Assembly (NCBI GenBank): GCA_035299425.1 | Contig: DATGWP010000227.1 | Location: 1-64,000, forward strand | Length of the DNA: 64,000 bases | Source of the DNA: Bog-950 sp035299425 | GTDB lineage: Bacteria > Bacteroidota > Bacteroidia > Chitinophagales > LD1 | Reading direction: 5' to 3' | Shown here: piece by piece, positions 24,325-33,383 of the stretch | How the letters are laid out: every line of letters begins with the position of its first letter | Position numbering within the stretch: position 1 is the first letter of the stretch | The notes under the pieces: generated by a model | Databases searched by the model: none | Told to the model about the DNA's origin: nothing | The model's input: the letters and a program-made list of their open reading frames with translations, nothing else | Translations under genes and position numbers: made by a program

Positions 24325-27300
24325 TCAAAAGCCCACAATTTTTTTAACGAAATATTGCATATCGGGGCTTTTTATCCTCACCAGGTAAATGCTGCCAGCC
24401 AGCAAGCGCTTATCTATAATATGTTTTGCTCCCTCTGCACGGGCCATATATACGCTGCGCCCCAGGGCATCCAACACCTCTACATCGTAATATGCAATAT
24501 TGCTTTGGGCAGTTACCTGCCAGTGCCCCGGGCTTATTTCGTAAACACTAAAACCGCCTATGTTCAAATCCTGAACGGAAGTAGCCAGGCAGGCAGGGTA
24601 GCTTACAAATACATCAGCCGATTGGGTGGTGCAAAAATTTGAATCGGCCACCATTACATAATAGTATCCTGTTTGTGCCGCTGTATAAAAACGGGTAATA
24701 GCGCCCGATAGAAGGCTGTTGTTGCCATACCACTGGTAAGAAACATTGGGAATAAACGAAGCCGCCAGCTCACAATCATTTACCTGCACGGCAGGTGTTA
24801 CATTACCCCCTACCTGCATTTGCAAGGCATTGGATTGCACTGTGGCACTGGCTATACATTCCTGCGAACTTGCCAGCGCACAGGTTACCACGTCGCCATT
24901 AGCCAGCGACGATGTGCTGTATGTATTGCCTGATCCGGTAACTACACCATTTACTTTCCATTCGTAAACCGGAGCGTTCCCTTCATTAATAGCTGTTGCC
25001 GTGAACGTAACAGCCGTGCCAGCACAAGTTACCAGGCCTACATTTGATGTAATGCTCACTACAGGCATTGCCGGTGCAATAATATTAGCGGCAATTTCAT
25101 TAGAGGTATAAGTGCCCCCTACCACACAACCACCGTTGGTAGTCATTTGGCAGGTTACCACATCGCCATTGGTTAGTTGCGTAGTAACAAAACTTATACC
25201 TGTAGCGGCATTGCTGCCGTTAACCTTCCACTGCCAGGCAGGCGCTACACCGCCATTTACAGGCTGTGCTGTAAACATGATAGACGTGCCTGCGCAAACC
25301 GAATCAGACTGACTGGAGATAATACTAACAGCTGGCAGAAGTGGCTGGGTGATATCAACCACAATTTGATTTGACTCTACAAAATGAACAGAGGGACACG
25401 CATGGGTAGAAACTATGCTGCAAGTAATAGTGTCGCCAGCGGCCAACGAATCTGAAATAAAGGAAGGACCGGTAGCGGATAGAATTGGAAAACCATTCTT
25501 CCACCATTGATAAACCGGGTTCGCACCTCCGTTTATAACAGATGTAGCAAAGGTTACAGGCTCTCCGGCACACACTGCCCCCGAAGGGTTTGCCACAATA
25601 CCTACCAATGGCACAACCGTTGGAGTTACAGTTAGTGTTATACTATTAGAGTTAGCGGTGCTTGTTGTAGCGCAGGTAGCTGATGAAGTAAGCTGGCAGG
25701 TAATTACATCGCCGGTAGCAAAATTGCCGCCGGTGTAGGTAGATGCGTTTGCGCCATTGATAGGATTGCCGTTCTTCTTCCAAACAAAACCAGGTGTTGT
25801 GCCTCCGCCATTTGCATTTGCAATAAAAGTAACCGGGTCTGCCGAGCAGATAGTAGATGAAGTTGTGCTTATAGAAATTGCCGGTGTTACGCTACCACTT
25901 ACATTCATTAAAAAAGCATTTGAAAGAGCGGTGTCATCTACCAAACAACCGGTAAGGCTGGTGGTAAGATGGCACCTTACTATATCGCCGTTGCTTAGCG
26001 CACTGGTAGTAAATGTATCGCCGGTGGCTACCGTAATTCCGTTTACCCTCCATTGATATAGCGGACCGGTCCCTCCATTGCTGGAAGAAGCATAAAAGCT
26101 TGTCGTCTGTCCGTTACAAATCGAACTTCCGGAACCGGTGCTTATATATACAAATGGCGTAAGTAGCGGATAAACTATAAAATCAATAGTATCGGCCACT
26201 ACAGCCGGGGTTGCGCACAAAGCAGCAGATTGCAAAGTGCACGAAACAACATTATTTGTGGGCGGAAGCGAAGAGGAGGAATAGCTATTGGCATTACCAC
26301 CCACCACATTACCATTTACGCGCCAGGTATATACCGGCGATGCCCCGCCATTGGTAACAGTTGCTGTAAATGTCACATTATCTCCTGCACAAACACTGCC
26401 CGCAGGGTTAGCAGCGATACTTACAGTTGGCGTTACAACCTGATTAACCGTAAGCACTATCGCATTTGATGTAACAGTTGCCGTAGTAGCACAGGCAGCG
26501 TTGCTTGTCATCCGCACGCGGATGGTATCATTGGTAGATAAAGAAGATGAAGAGTAAGTAGCCGCATTTGCCCCGCCGATGTTTACACTGTTCTTTGTCC
26601 ACTGATAAACCGGTGTGCTGCCGCCGCTGGTTGCAGTGGCCGTAAAGGTAACGCTGGCACCTGCGCAAACGGATGCATTTGGTGTACTGATAGCAACCGT
26701 AGGTGTAACTGCCGGCGTAACCGTTACCCCATAGGCATCGCTGGCGACTGTAGCACAACTATTAGTAGCCGTAACCCGGTATGTGCCCGAAGCAGAAACA
26801 GATATTTGTGTACCGGTACCACCGTTGCTCCAGCTATAGGTGCAGCCACTACAAGTGTTAGATACCGTAAGTGTAGTTGACTGACCCGCACAAACTGTTT
26901 GCGTACCTGTAATTACCGGCTTAACCGGGGCAGTGCAAGGTGTAGTTACACAAATAGTAAAGGTGGTAGTAGTAGGCGGGTTATTGGCACCGGTATAATC
27001 ATACACGCGCACATTGTAGGTGGCACCTACCGTTAAGCCGGTAGCCTGCAACACTTCGGTAGCCCCCTCGCCACCACCATCATCGGCACAGGCAATGCTT
27101 GTGCCGGGGCAGCCGCTACGCAAGTCAACCACAGCATCTAAGCCACCGGTAGGCACCACGGTAATAGTGTGTGCGGTAGAGGTGGCAACAAATTTAAACC
27201 ATACGTCTTTAGCCAGTGTTGAGGTATAACCACCACAGGCTATAGGCGCTGTAGATTGGGTAGCGCCGCTTAGGTTACCGGTAGTGGCGGCACCGCAGGT

Positions 27301-28602
27301 AGCGCCATATACGGTAAGGTTAGTTTCATTGCCGCAGTAATCGTTAGTGGGTACTACCACCACTGCGCTGCAAGTGCCGCTGTTGAAATAATTGAACCAG
27401 GTGCTCCAGGGTATGGTACCGGGGCAATCGGTATTGGTGCCGGGCATATTCTGGTGGCCGCAAATACCCGGTGAAGTATTGTTTTGATTAGTTGCAATAC
27501 CATACTGGGTACAAAAGTAGCAGGCCATGTTGGCCGATGCCTGTAGCATAGCGGTACTGTTCCATAAGCCGGGGTTGGCATTGGTGGCTTCGTGTTCCTG
27601 GCCTATACTTCGTCCGTTGTTATACGGGTAACCGCTGGCCCCGCAATGCCAGGCCGTATTAGCCACCGGTACTACCTGGTAGATAGTTCCGTTATTAGCC
27701 GTAACAAAGTGTGCGCTGGCATTGGCCGAGCAATTCTGAAACCACGACACCGCACCGGCTGCGGTACCGGTACCTATCCAGTGATTTACCCAGGTATCTA
27801 TACTATGGTTGCGGCCGCTGCTATAGTTGCATGTGGTCATGCTACTTACAGCCGGGCCATAATCACTGCTGCGCGATGCGTCATCTTCTGCTGCGTGGTG
27901 ATAGTTAGCATTTATAAATGCCATATCCAGTTTAGGGTCGCGGGGTAATACTATTTCTTCGTTCCACAGGGTAGTGCTATGTGCCCCATCGCACATTACA
28001 CCATAATATCTATCGGCCTGTATGGTGCGCAATTCATCCGATATTAAACCGGTAAATTTCTTTACAGCAGGGTACCATGTTTCTAAACCATCTTTTTGAA
28101 CCACCGGTTGCAAAGTGTTGTAGTAACTTTGAAGCAATGCCGCAGCGCCGCGTATATTCTGGCGGGCATCATCTTTAAGCAGTTGTTCGCTTACACCAAG
28201 TAGTTGTGCTGCTTCGCCCAATGTATTGCAATAGTCGTTCTGTACCAGGTGCATAATACCCCAGCCCTGGTCGATAGAAGGGCCCGTTTGTGTCCAGTTG
28301 TTTTCAATTTGCCCAATGGTTTTTAACAGGGCTACCGGCACATTAAACTCCAGCGCGGCATCGTTAAAGTATTTCTCTACCACCGAACCCGAAGGGTGTG
28401 GCTTGCTTAGATAATAAGCCCACAACTCATGGCTATGCGGTTGCACATCTTTATCAATATGGCTTTCTACAATTCTCAGTTCATGGCTTACATCCCGCTG
28501 CAGGTGCAGTTCGCCATTAATAAAAACCGAATCGCATTTAGGTTGTGCAAACAAACTGCCACAGCACAAAACTGAAAAGCATAAAGCGTATAACTTTTTC
28601 AT
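24325..28602 (-). CDS. T9SS-exported peptidoglycan hydrolase: lysozyme-like + amidase_2 + Ig repeats
   Basis: About 1425 residues from ATG MKKLYALCF (a further ATG lies three codons upstream). After the signal peptide come: a lysozyme-like domain (about 65-165: PVALLKTIGQIENNW with a candidate catalytic Glu, GWGIMHL, ANIRGAAALLQSYYN-like NIRGAAALL); an amidase_2/PGRP domain (about 240-410: VNHWIG, SAHFVTANNGTIYQVV, NTAWHCG, GHQNMPGTNTDCPG); a pre-peptidase-C-like domain; an Ig/PKD unit; seven Ig-like repeats with VCAG..VTF starts; and a short type A T9SS tail (VEVLDALGRSV). The protein should cut muropeptides on the cell surface or in other bacteria. The order SLT-like then amidase also occurs in actinobacterial amidases. 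Confidence 0.88.
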   Translation of the reverse strand: MKKLYALCFSVLCCGSLFAQPKCDSVFINGELHLQRDVSHELRIVESHIDKDVQPHSHELWAYYLSKPHPSGSVVEKYFNDAALEFNVPVALLKTIGQIENNWTQTGPSIDQGWGIMHLVQNDYCNTLGEAAQLLGVSEQLLKDDARQNIRGAAALLQSYYNTLQPVVQKDGLETWYPAVKKFTGLISDELRTIQADRYYGVMCDGAHSTTLWNEEIVLPRDPKLDMAFINANYHHAAEDDASRSSDYGPAVSSMTTCNYSSGRNHSIDTWVNHWIGTGTAAGAVSWFQNCSANASAHFVTANNGTIYQVVPVANTAWHCGASGYPYNNGRSIGQEHEATNANPGLWNSTAMLQASANMACYFCTQYGIATNQNNTSPGICGHQNMPGTNTDCPGTIPWSTWFNYFNSGTCSAVVVVPTNDYCGNETNLTVYGATCGAATTGNLSGATQSTAPIACGGYTSTLAKDVWFKFVATSTAHTITVVPTGGLDAVVDLRSGCPGTSIACADDGGGEGATEVLQATGLTVGATYNVRVYDYTGANNPPTTTTFTICVTTPCTAPVKPVITGTQTVCAGQSTTLTVSNTCSGCTYSWSNGGTGTQISVSASGTYRVTATNSCATVASDAYGVTVTPAVTPTVAISTPNASVCAGASVTFTATATSGGSTPVYQWTKNSVNIGGANAATYSSSSLSTNDTIRVRMTSNAACATTATVTSNAIVLTVNQVVTPTVSIAANPAGSVCAGDNVTFTATVTNGGASPVYTWRVNGNVVGGNANSYSSSSLPPTNNVVSCTLQSAALCATPAVVADTIDFIVYPLLTPFVYISTGSGSSICNGQTTSFYASSSNGGTGPLYQWRVNGITVATGDTFTTSALSNGDIVRCHLTTSLTGCLVDDTALSNAFLMNVSGSVTPAISISTTSSTICSADPVTFIANANGGGTTPGFVWKKNGNPINGANASTYTGGNFATGDVITCQLTSSATCATTSTANSNSITLTVTPTVVPLVGIVANPSGAVCAGEPVTFATSVINGGANPVYQWWKNGFPILSATGPSFISDSLAAGDTITCSIVSTHACPSVHFVESNQIVVDITQPLLPAVSIISSQSDSVCAGTSIMFTAQPVNGGVAPAWQWKVNGSNAATGISFVTTQLTNGDVVTCQMTTNGGCVVGGTYTSNEIAANIIAPAMPVVSITSNVGLVTCAGTAVTFTATAINEGNAPVYEWKVNGVVTGSGNTYSTSSLANGDVVTCALASSQECIASATVQSNALQMQVGGNVTPAVQVNDCELAASFIPNVSYQWYGNNSLLSGAITRFYTAAQTGYYYVMVADSNFCTTQSADVFVSYPACLATSVQDLNIGGFSVYEISPGHWQVTAQSNIAYYDVEVLDALGRSVYMARAEGAKHIIDKRLLAGSIYLVRIKSPDMQYFVKKIVGF

Positions 28603-28709
28603 CGGCACCATTTGGTATAAGAAGTAAAAGGGAAATTACAAAAACAAACAATTAGCCTGCAGATTATTTTATCCATATTTGGATCCGTTGCTGACAATTC
28701 CCCAAAGCT

Positions 28710-29747
28710 ATGCATCCTCTTACATCCATCTTCGTGTTAATTGGTTTAACTTTCTGTCACTTGCTTAGTGCGCAGGACACGGTATATACTACCAGTGGCG
28801 TACTTTATGATATTAAAATCAGAGACAATCAGGTCGATTTTGTTGAGTATAGGCCTATTAGCGAAGAGTTTGATAAGCAGAACATTTTTCTAAGTAAACA
28901 ATACGTAAATACAATAAAACGACATGGTGGGTTTATAGAAGATGTCGTACATGATTCTGCTAATGCATTTCATTCAGTCTTTTCGTATGTGGATAGCAAT
29001 GGCAATAAATTTACTGAAGATATAAATTACAACCCTGCTTCATCCTTCCCTATAGATACATCGATTAAACTTAAACGGTTTAAAAAGGACGAATACTACA
29101 CCCGCAAATATGGCGACTACAATCACTTTTACATTAATGACCCAGCAAGAAAATTCTCAACTTGCAAGGCCGTAACGTTTATAGGGGTAAACTTTAGTTT
29201 TATGAAGCTGGTGAATTACCATGATAAAATTAAAGCCAGCATTGTTAGAAATAAATATCTGTCAACGGTAGCAATTAAGATAAATACTAATCCCGGATTA
29301 ATTGCATATCGTGATGCTTTCTTAAGGGGTAAGCACCTGCTTATAGAAACTAAAGCATCGGGTGCCAGCTACAAATTACTTGACCCTATGTCATGGATTG
29401 CTGCCAACGAGTATGACTTGCCTGTAGGAAAAATACCAGCCATCATTCGCTCTTTAGATTGCCCGGGTCTGGAGGGAGTGGGTGTCGTTTTTGTTATTGA
29501 AAAATTTTCGAAGCCGGAAAAAGCGGTGTCTGGCTATTGGGTCGCTTTTGACTTTTCTACGCGTAGTGTATTGTTGATAGATTACATAAATTTCAAAAAG
29601 GTAGAATTGCAAATAAACAATTTTATGAATGGTTGGGTAGGTTATTGGGAAGCAGGGGCATTAAATGCCGGGGTACTACTCCCGCTGAGTTTTCAGGAGT
29701 ATCTACGTCTTGAAAGTAAAGGGAAATTTGAACTTACTGAACAATAG
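28710..29747 (+). CDS. Secreted or periplasmic protein of unknown function
   Basis: The 345-residue protein has a signal peptide (residues 1-21, ending LLSAQ). The body is mixed alpha/beta: DTVYTTSGVLYDIKIRDNQ, GVNFSFMKLVNYHDKI, VGVVFVIEKFSKPEKAVSGY, FDFSTRSVLLIDYINFKKVEL. No known domain is recognised. The DNA is clearly more AT-rich than neighbours, which suggests a recent acquisition or a fast-evolving gene. It is transcribed alone, between the hydrolase gene on the other strand and a terminator. Confidence 0.65.
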   Translation: MHPLTSIFVLIGLTFCHLLSAQDTVYTTSGVLYDIKIRDNQVDFVEYRPISEEFDKQNIFLSKQYVNTIKRHGGFIEDVVHDSANAFHSVFSYVDSNGNKFTEDINYNPASSFPIDTSIKLKRFKKDEYYTRKYGDYNHFYINDPARKFSTCKAVTFIGVNFSFMKLVNYHDKIKASIVRNKYLSTVAIKINTNPGLIAYRDAFLRGKHLLIETKASGASYKLLDPMSWIAANEYDLPVGKIPAIIRSLDCPGLEGVGVVFVIEKFSKPEKAVSGYWVAFDFSTRSVLLIDYINFKKVELQINNFMNGWVGYWEAGALNAGVLLPLSFQEYLRLESKGKFELTEQ

Positions 29748-29759
29748 TTCCTAATAATG

Positions 29760-29786
29760 AAAAAGCCGGCACATGGCCGGCTTTTT
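29760..29786. terminator. Bidirectional rho-independent terminator
   Basis: The symmetric hairpin AAAAAGCCGGC-acatg-GCCGGCTTTTT has an 11-bp perfect stem, with T runs on both strands. It can stop the 345-residue protein gene on the plus strand and the Cys-rich gene on the minus strand. Confidence 0.9.
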
Positions 29787-29811
29787 CTAAAAGATTAAGC
29801 TTAAAATTACT

Positions 29812-30129
29812 TTACTTTTTATCTCCTGCTGGTTCTGCTGCTGCATGGCTGCAACCTGCTGCTCCGCCATTTTTCTGGCAACAAGCCGGTGCTGCTGCGC
29901 CCTTGGTGCAAGCTGCTTTCTCGGTATGTCCGCTGCACGCTGCAGGGGCTGTTTTGCCAGAGCATGCTGCTTTGGTTTCGGTAGCTGCAGGGGCGTTGAT
30001 AGTAGATGGTTTAGAATCTACCTTTACTACCGGTGTTGCCTGTTGAACAGTGCTGGCAGTAGCGGCCTGTTGTGCGTTAACAAAACAAACCATTGCCATA
30101 AAACTTAAAATGATGCTTACTTTTTTCAT
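29812..30129 (-). CDS. Small secreted Cys- and Ala-rich protein
   Basis: The 105-residue protein has a signal peptide (MKKVSIILSFMAMVCFVNAQ, then a Gln/Thr/Ala stretch). The mature region (about 50-105) repeats CSG and CC motifs: AACSGKTAPAACSGH, AACTKGAAAPACCQK and AAGCSH, seven cysteines plus two His. This pattern fits a periplasmic metal-binding or redox-active protein. No family name is certain. It lies 32 bp downstream of psd on the same strand, so it may share its transcript and ends before the shared terminator. Confidence 0.7.
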   Translation of the reverse strand: MKKVSIILSFMAMVCFVNAQQAATASTVQQATPVVKVDSKPSTINAPAATETKAACSGKTAPAACSGHTEKAACTKGAAAPACCQKNGGAAGCSHAAAEPAGDKK

Positions 30130-30161
30130 GTCTTCAATGTTTAGATTTTAAAAATATACTA

Positions 30162-30836
30162 CTACTCAACTAATGTGCCTATTACGGTAATACCACCTTT
30201 TACTTTTTGCTTAAGGTCAACTTCTATCTTGGTGCCTACCGGTAAAAACAAATCTACCCGCGAACCAAATTTAATAAAACCCAGTTCACCGTTTTGCTGA
30301 ACTTCATCACCCTCGTTAAGGTACCAGCGTATTTTGCGGGCCAGTTTGCCGGCTATCTGCCGGATAAGGATTTCAGCATCGAGTTCATCATGTTCAATTA
30401 CCACGGTGTTGCGCTCGTTCTTCTCCGATGATTTTGGGTGCCATGCCACCAGGTATTTACCGGGGTGGTATTTTTGGTACTTAACCAGGCCGCTTATGGG
30501 GTTGCGGTTAACGTGCACATTGGCTGGGCTCATAAAAATAGAAACCTGTATGCGCTTATCTTTAAAGTATTCGTTCTCTACTACTTCTTCTATTACCACT
30601 ACCCGCCCATCGGCCGGGGCTATAATCTGGTTATCGCTGCTAAGGAAATTGCGGGTAGGTATGCGAAAGAAAGAGGCAAAGGCTGCTATAATAACCAACG
30701 AAACAGCACCTGTAATGTAGTACACCATTACATTGCGAAAAATGAATGCTACCGCAATGTTCACCAACAAAAGAACGATACCCGAAACCAAAAGGATTTT
30801 GTGTCCTTCTTTGTGAATCTTAATCTTTTTCTTCAT
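30162..30836 (-). CDS. psd: Phosphatidylserine decarboxylase, short (archaeal-type) form
   Basis: The 224-residue protein has two N-terminal hydrophobic segments (about 14-31 and 34-50) and a soluble domain with the family signature strands NQIIAPADGRVVVIEE and SIFMSPANVHVNRNPISG. The self-cleavage site is FGSRVD near the C-terminus (Gly-Ser, giving the pyruvoyl group). It makes phosphatidylethanolamine from phosphatidylserine at the inner membrane. It follows cdsA by 76 bp on the same strand, a logical phospholipid pair. Confidence 0.95.
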   Translation of the reverse strand: MKKKIKIHKEGHKILLVSGIVLLLVNIAVAFIFRNVMVYYITGAVSLVIIAAFASFFRIPTRNFLSSDNQIIAPADGRVVVIEEVVENEYFKDKRIQVSIFMSPANVHVNRNPISGLVKYQKYHPGKYLVAWHPKSSEKNERNTVVIEHDELDAEILIRQIAGKLARKIRWYLNEGDEVQQNGELGFIKFGSRVDLFLPVGTKIEVDLKQKVKGGITVIGTLVE

Positions 30837-30912
30837 TATCTGTTTTGAATAAAGGGCGAATGTAAGGTAAAATTAGCGAAACCGCTTAACAGGTAACGGG
30901 CAGGTGTCCAAT

Positions 30913-31848
30913 TTATTGGCTCAGGTACTCTACCACCAGCATCAGGTTTTTAACCTGCGTAAACATCCAGAGGGTAAGCGCCACAAAAGGAACTACCAGG
31001 AAAAACGAGTCCATGCGGTCTAAAAAGCCCCCGTGGCCCGGCATTATACTGCCCGAATCCTTAATTCCGAGGTTTCTTTTAAGCAGCGACTCTGCAAGGT
31101 CGCCATAAGTAGCTGTAACAATAATTACCAATGCCAGTATCACCCATTCTACCGAAGATAACATTTGCAAGTAAGGTATCTTATTGGCAAAGTAATAAGC
31201 TACCAAAGTAGTTATGGCGCCCAGTATAGCCCCCTCCCATGTTTTTTTGGGCGATATGCGTTCAAACAACTTACGCTTACCCAGCAAAGAACCCCAGATG
31301 TAGCAAAACGAATCGTACATCCATATGGCAAAAAACATAGCCAGTATAAACCAGCTGCCCTGCTTAAAATAGATGTTGGCGGTAAGTATAATAGGTACCA
31401 GTATCCAGAATACAGCTACTGTTTTCCAGCCCAGGTTTTCGAAAGGCTTGTCAGATTTTGAATACAGCTCTGCAATAAAAAAGATAAACACGGCCAGCGG
31501 CACCAATACATTAAGCGCCAGCGCCGAATCGCGGAAGCGCGTAAGCGCCTGCAGGCCGGCTATCAGCAGGTTATCCAGGTTAGGTATGCCTTCGGCCGGT
31601 GGCGAAGCCAGCACAAACGCCATAATGTAAACCACATACAACAAAACAATAGCAAACCATTTGCCCTGAGCAAACGAGCCCGAAGGGGTACTGCGGCGCG
31701 GTTGGGTTATGTTGAAATACTCATTTAAACTGCCCAGCAGCATAATGCTCATTAATAAAAGGAAAGTGTATTGATTATACAGCAACGCACTAATGGCCAG
31801 GGCCGCAACTACCAGGCCTGAAGAAAGACGGATCAAAAATGTTTTCAT
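30913..31848 (-). CDS. cdsA: Phosphatidate cytidylyltransferase
   Basis: The 311-residue integral membrane enzyme has about eight hydrophobic segments and the CDP-alcohol precursor signature LLKRNLGIKDSGSIMPGHGG followed by LDRMDS. It converts phosphatidic acid and CTP into CDP-diacylglycerol, the branch point to PE and anionic lipids. The ISPKKTWEG motif before it also fits the family. It lies 14 bp downstream of a CPBP protease gene and precedes psd, forming an operon for phospholipid synthesis. Confidence 0.97.
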   Translation of the reverse strand: MKTFLIRLSSGLVVAALAISALLYNQYTFLLLMSIMLLGSLNEYFNITQPRRSTPSGSFAQGKWFAIVLLYVVYIMAFVLASPPAEGIPNLDNLLIAGLQALTRFRDSALALNVLVPLAVFIFFIAELYSKSDKPFENLGWKTVAVFWILVPIILTANIYFKQGSWFILAMFFAIWMYDSFCYIWGSLLGKRKLFERISPKKTWEGAILGAITTLVAYYFANKIPYLQMLSSVEWVILALVIIVTATYGDLAESLLKRNLGIKDSGSIMPGHGGFLDRMDSFFLVVPFVALTLWMFTQVKNLMLVVEYLSQ

Positions 31849-31862
31849 GTAGTGTAGGGGTA

Positions 31863-32798
31863 TTATTGTTGAATGGGTGTGTCTGTATTTTCTTCAGCTT
31901 CTACAAAGTTGGCAGGCTGTTTCCATTTACTAAACAAAAAAACAAATCCTGTAAAAACAAGAATCCCTATCACTGTAGCATATAAAGGCGTTTCGGCATT
32001 AGCTATATCCTCGCTTATAACACCTAAATTAAAAAGATATTTAACCAGCACCGCCAAAAAGTTATTAGTAAAGTGTGCGGCAATGGGCAACCACAGGCTT
32101 CCGCTTATATAATACAGGTAACCCAAAAAGCTACCCAGCGCCCATATAGCCAGCACATTGTGTACTTCGAAATGGAAGATGGAGAAAATGAAACCTGTAA
32201 TGAGTATAGATGCCAGTGGTGTAATACGGGCCTTTAGCATATCGCCCAGCAGCAGCCCGCGAAAGAAAAACTCCTCGCCCACCGCAGGCACCACCGCTAC
32301 CACAAATGAAACAATCAACAAATGGCCAAAGTCTTTAAAGCTCATCATGGCATTGGTAACTTCTTCGGTATGTTTTTGATAATCGTAAAGAAAATGCAGC
32401 GATGAAGGCAGGGGTATCTGCTTATTAATGGTTACCAGAAACTCGATAAAAAACTGGGCAGCAAAGATTGAGGCCACTGCCAGGGCAACCATTTTCAGGC
32501 TGGGGTAGGTAGTTAATCGCAAGTGTTTTTTAAACTCCCCCGTTTCCAGCACCGAGAACATCATGGCCGTAAGCATAAAGCCACCCAGTGAACTAAGCCC
32601 CTGTATAAAAAGAAAGGCGTTCAGTGAATTGGTATCGGTAAACTTACCCTCTAAAATACTCTGCGTATCGTGTACACCGAATATATGTCCGGCGCAGTAC
32701 ATGGCTATAATAGATACGATGCTGATATTGAAAACAAACATGCTTACCATTAAAGGTATGCGAAGCGCAAGCGGGTAATGCTGAAAAGGAGGCCTCAT
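31863..32798 (-). CDS. CPBP-family intramembrane metalloprotease
   Basis: The 311-residue membrane protein has eight or so TM segments and the CPBP/Abi motifs: VGEEFFFRGLLLGDM (motif 1, EExxxR) and SIFHFEVHNVLA (motif 2, FxxxH), then HFTNNFLAV (HxxxN). Family members include CAAX prenyl proteases and enzymes that process membrane-anchored proteins or peptides. The substrate is unknown here. Its stop is 14 bp before the cdsA start and the upstream small gene ends 18 bp before it, so all belong to one likely transcript. Confidence 0.9.
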   Translation of the reverse strand: MRPPFQHYPLALRIPLMVSMFVFNISIVSIIAMYCAGHIFGVHDTQSILEGKFTDTNSLNAFLFIQGLSSLGGFMLTAMMFSVLETGEFKKHLRLTTYPSLKMVALAVASIFAAQFFIEFLVTINKQIPLPSSLHFLYDYQKHTEEVTNAMMSFKDFGHLLIVSFVVAVVPAVGEEFFFRGLLLGDMLKARITPLASILITGFIFSIFHFEVHNVLAIWALGSFLGYLYYISGSLWLPIAAHFTNNFLAVLVKYLFNLGVISEDIANAETPLYATVIGILVFTGFVFLFSKWKQPANFVEAEENTDTPIQQ

Positions 32799-32816
32799 GT
32801 AGTGCCAAACATAAAA

Positions 32817-33119
32817 CTATTTACGAAAGTTCAGCTTGGCAATTATAGCATCCGAAGAGGTATCGGCGTAGGTACCGTAAGCATTTACCAGGGTACCCTT
32901 TAACCCGTCCTTAGATTGGATGGCATACAGCACCACTTCATCATCCACATCGGTCTGCCCATCGAAATGATGTGTTTCGGTAATTTCAAAATCATCTGCC
33001 GATAACTGCACCCCCGATTGCGAACACTCCAGGCAGTTTTCGCGAAGGTTGAAATCACGATTATAGCCCCTGGCCTTTAAATCGTTAAGTGCATCCAATA
33101 AAGTTTCGTATGTGTTCAT
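32817..33119 (-). CDS. Small conserved Bacteroidota protein (often labelled PRPP synthetase-like)
   Basis: The 100-residue protein (MNTYETLLDALNDLKARGYN, then DFEITETHHFDGQTDVDDEV and KGTLVNAYGTYAD) is a soluble alpha/beta protein. Homologues in Bacteroidota are commonly labelled phosphoribosylpyrophosphate synthetase, but no PRPP-binding motif is visible, so that label is probably wrong. It is the first gene of the CPBP-cdsA-psd group on this strand. Function is unknown. Confidence 0.75.
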   Translation of the reverse strand: MNTYETLLDALNDLKARGYNRDFNLRENCLECSQSGVQLSADDFEITETHHFDGQTDVDDEVVLYAIQSKDGLKGTLVNAYGTYADTSSDAIIAKLNFRK

Positions 33120-33143
33120 GTGCTTAATTTTACTTGCGTAAAA

Positions 33144-33296
33144 CTAAACAAGTGAAGCAACAATCAAGGCAAGCACCTCGATTAAAATAAGCACAACAAA
33201 AAAATTGCGTGTGTGGTTGTAACCTTTCTCTACCGCTTTTACAGGTTTGGCAATTTCAAACTCGGTAGTGGCTATTATTTCTTGTGTTTCAGTCAT
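33144..33296 (-). CDS. 50-residue single-span membrane protein
   Basis: The ATG frame encodes MTETQEIIATTEFEIAKPVK and then a single strong transmembrane segment (VVLILIEVLALIVASLV) at the C-terminus. A Lys/His/Arg patch (KAVEKGYNHTRN) precedes the segment. Start and stop are clean and the frame fills the only gap between the tolC-like gene and the small PRPP-like gene. It faces the lipid-gene group on the same strand. Function is unknown. It could be an accessory subunit or a small regulator. Confidence 0.5.
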   Translation of the reverse strand: MTETQEIIATTEFEIAKPVKAVEKGYNHTRNFFVVLILIEVLALIVASLV

Positions 33297-33383
33297 AACT
33301 ACTAAGTTTTAGTTCTTATTAAATAAACGCTATCAGGTATAAAAAATTTTATGCTTTAACAGCACCCTTTGTTAAAGCATAAT

